This document shows positions 24,946 through 34,704 of a DNA stretch of 64,000 nt, in pieces; positions within the stretch are counted from its first letter, which is position 1, and each line of letters begins with the position of its first letter. The notes under the pieces are model-generated. The model was not told where the DNA came from. It was given only the letters and a program-made list of their open reading frames with translations, and ran no database searches. Position numbers and translations under genes: made by a program. This DNA is from Sesamum alatum (Eukaryota; Streptophyta; Magnoliopsida; Lamiales; Pedaliaceae), in contig JACGWO010000004.1 of assembly GCA_034509735.1 (NCBI GenBank), forward strand, positions 21,743,395 to 21,807,394, given 5' to 3'.

Positions 24946-25219
24946 CACCATAAGAAACATAATATTTAATTATAATTAATTATCATGATTAATATCAAAA
25001 AATTATACCAAAAGTCATTGACTACAGTCATACAACGATTGTCGATCGTAATTTTTGTTGGAATTGTTAAAATATTTCATGACTTTCGTGTTTCTATCAT
25101 GACTCGTAGCCATGGCAAATAATTTTTTCATGATGAAAAATTTATTTTTTTATCGATTGTATTTAATCGTAGTTAATAACATCATTAAAATTGTAGTCAA
25201 TATATTTTTTTTCCTAGTG
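24946..25219. mobile_element. CACTA-type MITE, inverted relative, TSD TGA
   Basis: The right end is CCTAGTG and the left end is a degenerate CACCATAAG. TGA flanks both sides (24943-24945 and 25220-25222). The interior is the reverse complement of the MITE at 12244-12548, with altered copies of its ATTTAATTATGG and CATGGC motifs. Confidence 0.65.
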
Positions 25220-25528
25220 TGATTTCGATCAGACAGGAGCTATAGGAGAAGTGAATAGTAACTTATCTTTTAATTTGGTTCACATTTTATTAAAAGAAAA
25301 ATAACGAATTAATTACTTAATTGTAACAGTAATATAATCCGGATTAATTGGATCTTGATAAATTGTACAAATATGATTATTTAAGTAAATGAATGGTTTA
25401 AATTTCAAATTCCAATTATTTATTCTCAAAAGAAATATTTTCCAACGATGTCTTAGTTTAGTAGTTAAGGTTGAAATTTTATAATTAAGTTCGAGTTCTA
25501 TCACACGTGTTAGTAGTTATTTCATTTA

Positions 25529-26357
25529 GAGTATTTTTGGTTGGGGGGAAAAGTGGAAGTAAAAGGAAATGTATAAGAAAAAAGTTTAGTGTTTGGTTTG
25601 GGGAAAGAGATGGAGGAGAAGTAAAACTGGATGTATATGAAACCCATGCGGAGTTCAATTTCCTCTCCGTCCGAAATTGGGCGGAAAGGTGGAAGTATAA
25701 AGTCAAAAAGATAAAAAAATACATATTTTATTTTTACTTACTCTATGCCCATATATATATATATATATATATTCCTCCAATTCTATTATCCTTCCCACTG
25801 ATAATATCGTACATAATCGTCAGAGAAAAGATAACCAAATCGTTGAAAAAACTACTACGTCGAAGTCAACAATCCGGTAAACATACTTTTTGCATTTGTA
25901 ATTTTTCAGAATTTTTTATTGCTAATTTGCTATTAAAACAGAATAATCCTTTCCCCTAATCGTGTTCCATCTTCCCATCGTCGACACGAGTAATTTTTAT
26001 TTTATTTAAACAGAATAGTTTAGAATAAATGAACTGAATATTTTTATTAATAAAAAATATTATTGTTCTTGTTTGATATATATTTTTATTACTAAGATTT
26101 TTAGATGTTTGATATTAGTATAATATTAACTTATTTATTTTCTAAAACAAAATGAAGAAAAAGGGTTAAACTGTAAAACTACAAAAATTAGTCTTTTCTT
26201 CTCAATCTAATTTTTTCGTACCAAACAAGAGAAAGTTTTTTAGATTTACTCATCTTCCAATCATACCAATCAACTTGAAGGAAAACTATTATTCTTCCCC
26301 TCTCCTCCCCCTCCCCCTTTCACTTTTTATTTTCTATCATTTGAACCAAACCAACCC
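25529..26357. mobile_element. PIF/Harbinger-like MITE, TSD TTA
   Basis: The left end GAGTATTTTTGGTTGG pairs with CCAAACCAACCC at the right. TTA flanks both sides (25526-25528 and 26358-26360). Subterminal G-rich (left) and C-rich (right) stretches mirror each other. The long frame at 25507-25959 lacks recognisable domains and I do not accept it as a gene. Confidence 0.55.
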
Positions 26358-26659
26358 TTAACGTGAATTGATTGTAATAAGTAATGGAAATTTCTCTCAC
26401 TTATTTAAATCTATTGTAATCTTGTTCTATATATTTATTGATCGAATCAATATATTATTTAATTTATTAATAGTAGCGAAATATCTATAACAAACTGGCA
26501 GTACTGCATTGATGACACAGCACAAACACGGTCATGATCGTGTATGATGTACCAACACTAGAACTAGATCTGCTACACTGGTCAATAGAGGAAAAAAAGA
26601 AAACATTAGATCTGGCATGCCATGAAAGACTGTAAGAATGACGTGTTACATATTTTTTA

Positions 26660-27083
26660 AGTTAAACTACAACTATACCTTCTAATGTTTAACATAATTA
26701 TAAATACTTCATTTTTATTTGGAAAATTATAAATATCCTATAAGATTTATAATTATTTAACAAATAACTCATTTTATCTCATTTTATAGGTGAACTGGTC
26801 AAAATGCCCTTATGCACTGAATCATTATTTTTATTTAATTCGTAAAATAGTTTGGACTACAACGCGCATGAAGAGATTTCTTAAATTTTTTTACAGAGAG
26901 GAGTAATAATGCAATTTTTCTCGACTGATTTTTCTATAATTTTAATAAAAAGTTCAAGGGCAAAATGATCAATTTCAGGCATTTGGTTAAAAATTTCAAA
27001 CTTTAAGAGGTATTTATAATTTTTCAAACAACGATAAAATACTTGTAATTATAAATTTTAGGGGAGGTGACTGTAATTTACCC
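26660..27083. mobile_element. MITE of the 430-bp family
   Basis: The ends are AGTTAAACTACAACTA and CTGTAATTTACCC. The flanks TATTTTTTA (26651-26659) and TATTTTCTA (27084-27092) match at 8 of 9 positions. The interior shares the CATAATTATAAATAC, GGGCAAAATG and CAGGCATTTGGTTAAA-like phrases of the copies at 10084, 15026 and 55209. Confidence 0.75.
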
Positions 27084-27092
27084 TATTTTCTA

Positions 27093-27682
27093 TTATTAAA
27101 TTTTGTCCAATTCTCTATTGTCTGCCTTCTTAGGCTCACAAACACACACATACATATATGTACACATAATTTGGGTAAAATTTATCCATCGTCAAATGTA
27201 TTTATTTGCATTTAATCGAGATATAAAATCTGATTGCAAAAGTTTTAATTTAAATAAAGACCTTACATTTGATATTATAAATTTCAAAAATTAAAATGAA
27301 AATAGATTTTTTTTGAGGCTGCAATATGCTATTATTCAATTTTAATATAATCAATTACAAAATAATGAATTATCTTATAAATATTTATCAATATAATTAG
27401 TGGAAAATAACAAAAAGAAAATATAATTATCAAGTATAATCACCATGTATAAAACTTGGACATGGAATGGTTCAAATAAACAGAAAATACATTGATTGAA
27501 GTTTATGCAAATTTTCTTCCATATATTGATTATGTTCATTTTAGTATTTAAGGGTTAAATGGTTATTATATAAAATATAATAAATAAATAATATTAATTG
27601 GGTGCCAAAAAAAATTAAATATGAAATTCAAGTACTAATTGTATTGTTTATAATTATTCAAATACTAAAATAATATAATAAA
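27093..27682. other. AT-rich intergenic, no gene seen
   Basis: No credible reading frame or repeat ends. Confidence 0.5.
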
Positions 27683-28309
27683 TAAAATTTAGGGAAAATT
27701 GCATGACACCCCCTGTGTTATAGGAAATTTGCTAAAAACTTACTTGTGTTAATTAAATAAACAAAAAAAACCCTCTAAAATGATGAATCCTGCAAAAAAA
27801 AAAAAAACCCTATCCGTCAAAGAAAACGGAGAGTTACTTGCACACACTGAAAATGCGAGTGAGATTGCTTTTTGACCAACTTTCAGCCTTTGACTTTTTG
27901 GAATAGACAAAATTGCCCTTGTATCTTCCATTATTCCTTTTCTTTTGTTTTTGATTAATTCTTTACCTTTTTAAAATTGCAAAAAATATGATAAATACTA
28001 AAAGAGTAATATTCATCAATATTTATATATATAAAAAATGTTATTACATAAAGTTAATTTATTATACATATTTTACATATGAAATATTAAAGTTTTATTA
28101 TAATTTCAATATTATTTATAAGTTTTAAAATCAAAATACATTATTTCATTTTTAAATATTATTAGTTAATTTGATTATAATTTTGGTGTATTTATATAGA
28201 TTTCAAATTTTTAATATAATTATATTTTTAAATATTAAAAATAACAAGTGAAATAAATGTTTTTTTTTTTTTTTAAACAGAATTGGAATAAATGTTTATC
28301 TTCCCCTAA

Positions 28310-28760
28310 ACCCACCACCTTCGTCCACCTTCCGCCACTCGCCGGCCACCGACCACGCCGCTGAAACTCACCATTCGCCGGCAACCGCCACGCCCCTGAA
28401 ACTCGTCGGCCGCCCTAGTCTCCTCTTCCTCTCCCCAGTCAGCTCACAGCCCTGAAACGCGCCCCCACCATCCACCATTTTTCTTCCCTCCCGTCGCAAC
28501 TCCGATCTCCGCGACGACAGCCTCGCCATCCCATATCTGGGCGGCGACGTCATCGTCGCGCACTATCGCACAGGTGGCGATGATCGTCGTCGCCAACCCA
28601 GATCTGGGCGGTGGCGACCGTCGTCGCCACCTGCGTGACCCAGATCTGCGCGGCGACGTCGTTGTCGCGCACCATCCAGGTGGCGACGACGATCGGCTCT
28701 CAAACAGGTGGCGGCCGGTGGAGGTGGATCTGGGCGGCGGCCCTCCACCGGCGAATTCCA
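28310..28760. repeat. GC-rich core with internal repeats
   Basis: About 450 bp of CCG/GGC-rich DNA in AT-rich surroundings. It contains repeated units around CCAGATCTGGGCGGCGACGT and GTCGTCGCC. Long frames appear on both strands because the composition suppresses stops; none shows a domain. Similar cores occur at 45985-46410 and 63615-63840. Confidence 0.6.
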
Positions 28761-29159
28761 TATGTATATACAGTATACGATATATATATATAGGCCCATT
28801 TATATAAAAATTACATAAAAAAAGAAAAATTACAAAAATACCGCAAAAGCGGTAACAATTGCAAAATTTCGACCGCCGGTCGCTAGCCAACGCGGCGACC
28901 GAGGGTCGCTGCCTTGGCCAACAACCATTTTTTTAATTTTTAATTTATTTTTTTAAATTTTTATTTATAATTGTTAATTTATATTTAATTTACTAATTAT
29001 TTATTATTTCAAACTAATTATTATTCATTACAAAATAAAGATAACTAACTTTATGATAATTTAAAGAATTATGCTAATAAAAATTTTAGAATTAAAAATA
29101 ATACACTAAAAAATTACATAAAAATGTGTATTCAAGTATTTGGTACATTATTTTGCCGT

Positions 29160-30195
29160 CTACACCCTGCCTTTGGACGTTATTTTGGCTCGAAGGACCT
29201 TGGTTTCGTTGGGACTGACTGCAAATTTGTTGTCGTGCACGAGCTTGTGCCCAATCCATTTCATTAGGTATTCGGGTACTTGGCGTCGACCCGAACGAGT
29301 TGATGTACGAAGAGTATCATCGTGGACCAATTGAAAATTGAGAATATCCCAATAGTCTTCCGCCATTATTGGGTGAAAAGATTCAGAATATGTCATTCGA
29401 TAAGGCATTAAAGCATAATATTGCTTAACCATAGATGCAGCGTTAAGCCTATATGCAGCGCATACCTTTTGGGCATGGGAGCATGGTATTCCAAATTGAT
29501 TCCATTTGCCACATGAACACTCCTACGTTGCAATTTTTACAACGTGAGTGTTACAATCCTGTCCATAATAATGTCTTGTAACCACAGAGGCAATCTGTTC
29601 AATTTGATCGAATATCATGACCACATGCTCGACAGATTTGGCGGACCACCGTTGGAACATTTTATATGCATAGTCCGTCCACGTTTGATTGTTGTTTATT
29701 ATTGTAGTACTCCTCGCCATCCTCTCCCTAAAACATTGGACTGAGCGGTTAAAAGTCATTTCAACAATTGCAGTCACAGGAAGGCGGCGTGCCCCTTTTA
29801 AAACCCCATTGCATCCAGACATGTTGGTGGTCAGAATACCGCATCGCTATCCACCGTCATGAGAAGCTGTCCACTTTTCCTTTTCAATTTGCTCCAGCCA
29901 GTGGTGTGCTTCTGGTTTTATACTCTTAATCTCGTCCATGGTGCGATTAAATTTTCTAATTTGATATTCTGAGCCAGCTCTCCAACAAAGATCCTTCAAT
30001 TGCACGTTCTCAAACTGATTGTCGAAGTTTGAACACACGTGCCTCAAGCAATATCTATTCACACCGCGAGGAGGAACAAAGTCAGGAATGTCTTTTACGA
30101 CGGATAAGAGGCCAGCATTGCGGTCAGATATAAGGCACATTCCCGACACCCCTCTGATGATGTGTCTGCTCAGCATCTGAAAAAACCATTTTCAA
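29160..30195 (-). pseudogene. MULE transposase fragment with SWIM zinc finger
   Basis: One frame on the minus strand runs from about 30195 to 29160 with two in-frame stops (29847-29849 and 29523-29525). It contains the MULE transposase phrases SRHIIRGVSGMCLISDRN and a region ending WTASHDGG, then NGVLKGARRLP. After the second stop comes a SWIM finger, CSCGKWNQFGIPCSHAQKV (about 29450-29520), with its CxC and CxH ligands in place. The N-terminal half, including the first catalytic Asp region, is missing: the frame ends where the plus-strand Myb-like exon begins. In intact relatives the protein cuts and joins the element's TIRs. This copy cannot be active. Confidence 0.75.
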
Positions 30196-30202
30196 GATAG
30201 AT

Positions 30203-30436
30203 ATGATTCTTCTCAATATGGGACACTTCAAGCCAGGCTCCATCGACCCAGTGTCCATTCGATTGGTAGTGGCACAGGTAAATAAGAAGGTTGTGAACAA
30301 AATATTGTACGAGGAGGGTGTCCATCGCTTAAACATCCTTAAGCAGCGTTACGATATTTATAAACAACTTAAGAGTACGTATGGAGTGTCATGCGATGCA
30401 AGAACGGGTGTGTTAACTGCCAACAAATCACTATGA
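30203..30436 (+). pseudogene. Myb/SANT-like DNA-binding domain exon
   Basis: The phrase VNKILYEEGVHRLNILKQRYDI with the following YKQLKSTYG and DARTGVL resembles the Myb_DNA-bind_3 type domain of plant transposon proteins. The frame stops at TGA (30434-30436), where the family usually has a Trp. GAGCGTATTTGTAAG then runs into a GT splice donor (about 30451). It could be the first part of the gene continued at 30489. The start is truncated at the junction with the transposase fragment. Confidence 0.5.
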
Positions 30437-30488
30437 GAGCGTATTTGTAAGGTACGAGTTGTCTTGCCGGTTATATTTACAACATTTC

Positions 30489-31457
30489 CTTTATTCTAGT
30501 TCTGTTGGCAGCCGTATGATATGAGCTTGCGATGCATTGGAGAGTTGCCACAAGAATGCAACCCACAATTGTGGACATCATCATGTCTTCTGATCTTCTA
30601 TGCAATTGTGGAGATGCACCGTCCCGAATAAGTTCTTTGCCAATTCGGGATGAGGCAAAATATTCCAAAAGTGCAAAATGACCGCGACATGCAACTACAT
30701 CGTATTTCTCGTTCATCACGTGTGGGAACAGATTGGTATCAGCGACACATCGAATATATCGTTCGATGGCAGAGACGAAATGAGACCATTGTGATTCGAC
30801 CCCCCATATCTAATGAAATAACTGTAGAAGATGGATATGAGGAGTGGTATGATGAAATTACACGTCATTTCATACCATCATCTGCTCAAATGCGTGTTGG
30901 AAGCGGGTACCAACCTGGACATGCAACATCGTGGCAAATAGTGGTACGTTATCTCGTCAACATACTTATTTCAATCATATTTTTTACTTTTCACACTTTT
31001 AAAATTATACACTTATAATATATTCGGTTCACTTTAGCTTGACCAAATGGAAACCCTTCGAATAAGTTGTGAAACTACACCCGATCAACTTGAGGCATAT
31101 CGTCAAGCAATGACAACATATTTGGACATATATCGAAATGTTGTTCAAATTGCAACAAATCAACGAGTGGGACAAGGTATGGCCCCTCAAAATCCATTGC
31201 CACAAGATGATGTTCTGTCCACATCCAACAGACAAACGCGAAGTCGTAGTAAGAGATCAGCTCGCACAGTAAAAAGAGATACACCTGACGTTGACATAGC
31301 TGGGCCATCTACTGTTCATCAATCTCAATTTTTTACTGAAGACTGCTACGTGCCTAAACCGCCTCAACAAGATGATTGGTTTCAGTCGACTCCTTACATG
31401 CCAGTACATACAGAAGGTCTTACACAAATATTGAACTTGACCTCGGTCTTGGCATGA
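30489..31457 (+). pseudogene. Plant mobile domain (PMD) protein, two exons, broken
   Basis: After an acceptor TTCTAG (about 30488) the frame reads FCWQPYDMSLRCIGELP, then IVEMHRPE, a stop TAA (30629-30631), VLCQFGMRQNIP and later DWYQRHIEYIVRWQRR. This is the signature end of the plant mobile domain found in MAIN/MAIL1-type proteins and in many plant transposons. A donor GTACGT follows at about 30941. The next exon starts after TTTAG near 31037 and ends at 31457, with a basic Ser/Arg-rich patch (TRSRSKRSARTVKR). The role of PMDs in transposons is not settled. It is divergent from the transposase fragment. The in-frame stop makes this a pseudogene. Confidence 0.7.
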
Positions 31458-32468
31458 ATCAAACATATACACTAGTACGTAATGTTTCACCTATCTAATT
31501 TCCCTCATGGAGTGCATATGGTGATCTAATGGAGTCGAGTTCTACAACATCATCTAGTCGGTACAAATTCATGCCGATATTGATGATTAAGAACAAAATG
31601 AACCATCAAGTCTGGAAATACGACGACCTAGGCGACACCGTCAGAGACGTAATTGTGGGACAGGCGGACATTATTAAATTTTGTAATTATATTTTTTTAT
31701 GTAAATTTTTAAGTTTATTAGTTATTGCAAAAGAATTTTAAAATTATAATTATATTATTGTATTGCAATAAATTATTAATAATTAGTTTGAAATAATAAA
31801 ATAAGATATAATTAGTAAATTAAATATAAATTAACGATTATAAATAAAAATTAAAAAAAAAAAAAAAAAGGGTTGTTGGCCAAGGCAGCGACCCTCGGTC
31901 GCCGCCTTGCTAGCGACCGTCGGTCGCTGGCTCAGCTCACGAACCACGGTCGTGAGCTCGGCCAGCGGCCGTATATTAAAAAATTAATTTTTAATGGCGG
32001 CTATATTTTTGCAATTGTTACCGCTTTTTGCGGTATTTTTGCGAATTTTCTTTTTTTATGTAATTTTTATATAAATGGACCTATATATATATTAGACAGA
32101 AATGTAATATTATAAAATGATAAAATATTTTCTATTTTTATATATAATTTTATATATATAAACATATAAATATAAAATATATATTTAAAAAATATAAAAT
32201 CTGAATCATTCATTTTTAACTTGAAGATCAATGGCTATTAAAAATTGATTAGATCCAACGGTTCAGAGAAGATTAATGAAGATCAACGGTTACTGTAATA
32301 CACATAACTTATTATATGTAAGGGTATAACGGAAAATAATTAAAAAATTAACGGCATCAAACAAAATAAACGGAGAGAAGAGCGTGTGCTTAATTTTAAA
32401 AAACATGAAATTTTTTTTGCCTATATTTTTAATACAAGGGATTTTTATGCAATTTTCCCTAAAATTTA

Positions 32469-32862
32469 GGTATCAAAATGAATTTTACTTCATACAATTT
32501 AGTTTTTACTACATTTTTCTTTTTAAGCACATTCTTTTGTAGGTCAGCCTCAAAAGGCGTTCACAGTTTCCAAAGTCAGCATCATTAAAGTCACTGAGGA
32601 AAGCAGGGGACAAAAAATATGGCTGTGATGTTTTCAGCAGTGAAAAGTACTTGACACTTTTGCAACTAAGTAATGTAACCCGATCTAGTTGGGTTGGACT
32701 TAAATAAATCATATAATAAGTGTAATATACTTATTTTATAATTAGTATATGATTTAGAAAAAGTGATCAATTACATAATAAATGTATTACACTTACTATA
32801 TGATTGGTTTGATTTAGCCAAACTTAATCCGAACTAAAATTTTCCCTAAATAATTACACTGA
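32469..32862. other. Intergenic, no gene seen
   Basis: An inverted phrase (CATATAATAAGTGTAATATAC at about 32710 and its partner at 32780) suggests a small hairpin. The frame at 32509-32712 has no domain. Confidence 0.4.
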
Positions 32863-33122
32863 GGGATAATTATACCGATCCTCCTCTCCAGCGAAATTTG
32901 TTTGACCTGCAATAAATTAGTAATAAGTCAATCGAGAGCAAGTATTGATTTTATTTAGGTTTTTATTTGTTGATATCAACAAATTCGTTAAATTTTGACC
33001 AGCGAAACGACCTATTTGTTAGGTGGAAGCAAATGTCAGAGGTACTAGATATAATATTCTAAATTAAAGGAGGTTTACGTGTAGTTACACCAAACTTTTG
33101 AAGAATGAAGTGTAATCATCCC
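32863..33122. mobile_element. Short relative of the 19592 MITE
   Basis: The ends are GGGATAATTATACCG and TGTAATCATCCC. The middle shares AATAAGTCAATCGA and GTTAGGTGGAAGCAAATG-like phrases with 19592-20104 but is about half the length, so it is probably an internal deletion copy. Confidence 0.6.
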
Positions 33123-34169
33123 TAACATAAAACATGTCCATTGGGTACAACCCAACGATATGAGCTCAAAATATTTTGTGGGAGGCCTTGTATCCGAATC
33201 TAGGTATGAATAGAGCAAGTGCATTGTAAACAATAAAAAACAAAGTAATTACATAAAACATAGAAGCGCGAATTATAATCGTGAACATATATACTATAAT
33301 TTTGCTATAGTATGTACATTTTATTTTTGAAAGCTCAACCACTGAAATTTTACCAGATATATATTTTTAATATTTTATAAACTTTCAAATATCTTATAAA
33401 ATATATTAAGTAACTTGTTATAAGATTCACTCAGACACCCTCTTAATAATGAAAAACTCTAAATTATGTAATAAGTTTTCCAAAAGAGTTTGAACAAGTT
33501 GATGTTTGAATTGTGAGAGCAAACTCACATGGACTATGACACAATAATTGTATATACATTGGCTTTCGGACACTGAGAATAACGTTTACATGCACTTGGA
33601 GTTGAACTTATTGAACCCAATAATATGCTAAAGCTGTCAATTTAAGAAGCATTATTGAAGTAAAAAGGTATCCACTACTTGTAGCAGTATCGCAATAAAA
33701 ATAGTATTTTTTGTTTCGTAATTTAAAATTTTTATATTTTTTATTTTATTGGTTATGAATTTATATTTTTCGTCTCGTGACTTCAGAAAATAGTATTTGT
33801 GATTCTATAACATTTTTTTGTTAAATATTTAAGGAAAAGTATCATGGGACTAAAAATGATGTTTTTTTTTAAAATTATGGTACTAAAATTAATAATCACA
33901 TAGCCAATTGGACTAAAAGTACAAAAACTATAAATTACGAGATAAAAAATGCTATTTACCCGTCGTGGTAATTATGTACTTAGTTCAGAAAAGACATAAC
34001 AGTACTACTTTATGGATGGTTGTTGGCATACGCATGCATGTATGTTCTACCATTTTTGGGGCCAAAGATCATTAAATGAGTGACGTCTGATCCACGTACA
34101 TTAGTTAATTATACTATGATATTTTTGATGTAAAATACGCAAAATAATACTTTTTACAATATGAAAATT
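33123..34169. other. Intergenic with a small MITE
   Basis: About 33692-33961 has inverted ends (AATAGTATTTTTTGTTTCGT against ACGAGATAAAAAATGCTATT then TACCCG) and is probably another MITE. A fragment of the 9704 family (CTTATAAAATATATTAAG and CAGACACCCTC) lies at 33370-33450. No gene is visible. Confidence 0.5.
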
Positions 34170-34174
34170 ATCAC

Positions 34175-34658
34175 TGATAGGGGTACACCCCTTAATTATG
34201 TAAAAGACATAACTAACCATGGAAAAGGGACAAAATTGCAACTAAAGGATCAGGATCCGCGTGTATAGCAGTCGGGTCGAATACCCGCACCCTGACCCGG
34301 AACCCTGACCCGGACAGAGACCCACATTGAGAGAAGATCTAGACCCTCCATCGTCTGGCAACTCAGGCTCTGAGATGACGCCACGTGGACCAGGCAAGTA
34401 TAGGCACTTGGCTCTATAAATAGCACCATTCTACCGCATTTATGGTAAGATTTGTTGAGTATATTCGACTGTTTACTATATTTAGATCGCATATCACTGT
34501 CTCAAACTTGAGCTGACTTAAGCATCGGAGGGTCTTCGCCGGGGATCATCCCGGCTAGCCTAACGTGCTTTCTCTTATCAGGGATCACTTCATCTGGGTT
34601 GCAGATCGAGTTCGAGGGACATCAACCTCCACCTAGGATCATTACCATACCCGGATCA
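34175..34658 (+). repeat. 5' LTR (484 bp)
   Basis: Begins TGATAGGGGTACACCCC and ends CCCGGATCA. A G-box-like CCACGTGG (34381-34388) lies 27 bp before a TATA box TATAAATA (34415-34422), the expected U3 promoter arrangement. The leader that follows contains TGAGCTGACTTAAGCATCGG. Confidence 0.92.
34415..34422 (+). promoter_or_regulatory. LTR TATA box
   Basis: TATAAATA in the 5' LTR. The 3' LTR keeps the same box at 44536-44543, but its upstream G-box is changed to CCGCGTGG. Confidence 0.7.
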
Positions 34659-34660
34659 GT

Positions 34661-34675
34661 TGGCGCCGTCTGTGG
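34661..34675 (+). promoter_or_regulatory. Primer-binding site
   Basis: TGGCGCCGTCTGTGG follows the 5' LTR after two bases. TGGCGCCG-starting sites are standard in plant gypsy elements, where a tRNA 3' end primes minus-strand DNA synthesis. The match to one particular tRNA cannot be settled here. Confidence 0.75.
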
Positions 34676-34704
34676 AAACTTGAGAAGAGTGTTCGAGATT
34701 TGAG

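Larger units (their letters stand above)
28781..32093. mobile_element. Nested Mutator-like element with long TIRs
   Basis: The left TIR (about 28781-29022) and right TIR (about 31776-32093) are inverted and match over more than 200 bp. They share the outer phrase GGCCCATTTATATAAAAATT, the palindromic CCGCAAAAGCGG region, the GGTCGCTAGC and GGCCAAGGCAGCGACCCT-like GC patches, and the inner phrase TATTATTTCAAACTAATTAT. The right TIR has about 75 extra bp around CTCACGAACCACGGTCGTGAG. The ends lie in TA repeats, so the 9-bp TSD cannot be assigned. Inside are a transposase fragment (minus) and a Myb-like/plant-mobile-domain gene (plus). Confidence 0.75.
27692..32459. mobile_element. GC-core Mutator-like element (copy 1), host of a nested MULE
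   Basis: The termini GGGAAAATTGCAT and ATGCAATTTTCCC are inverted. The 9-bp TSD TAAAATTTA lies at 27683-27691 and 32460-32468. Inside the left part is AT-rich sequence, then a GC-rich core at about 28310-28760. A phrase GATCCAACGGTT near the right end recurs as GATCTAACGGT in the element at 45541-46810. A second Mutator-like element (28781-32093) is inserted at the edge of the GC core. The host carries no transposase, so it depended on one supplied in trans. Confidence 0.75.

Noticed and set aside
25507..25959. 150-codon open frame on the plus strand
   Set aside because: It lies inside a PIF/Harbinger-like MITE, includes a TA microsatellite and a run of Ile/Tyr repeats, and shows no domain or splice context.
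28368..28890. Overlapping frames on both strands of the GC core
   Set aside because: Stops are rare only because of the GC content; frames overlap in several phases and contain no domain.
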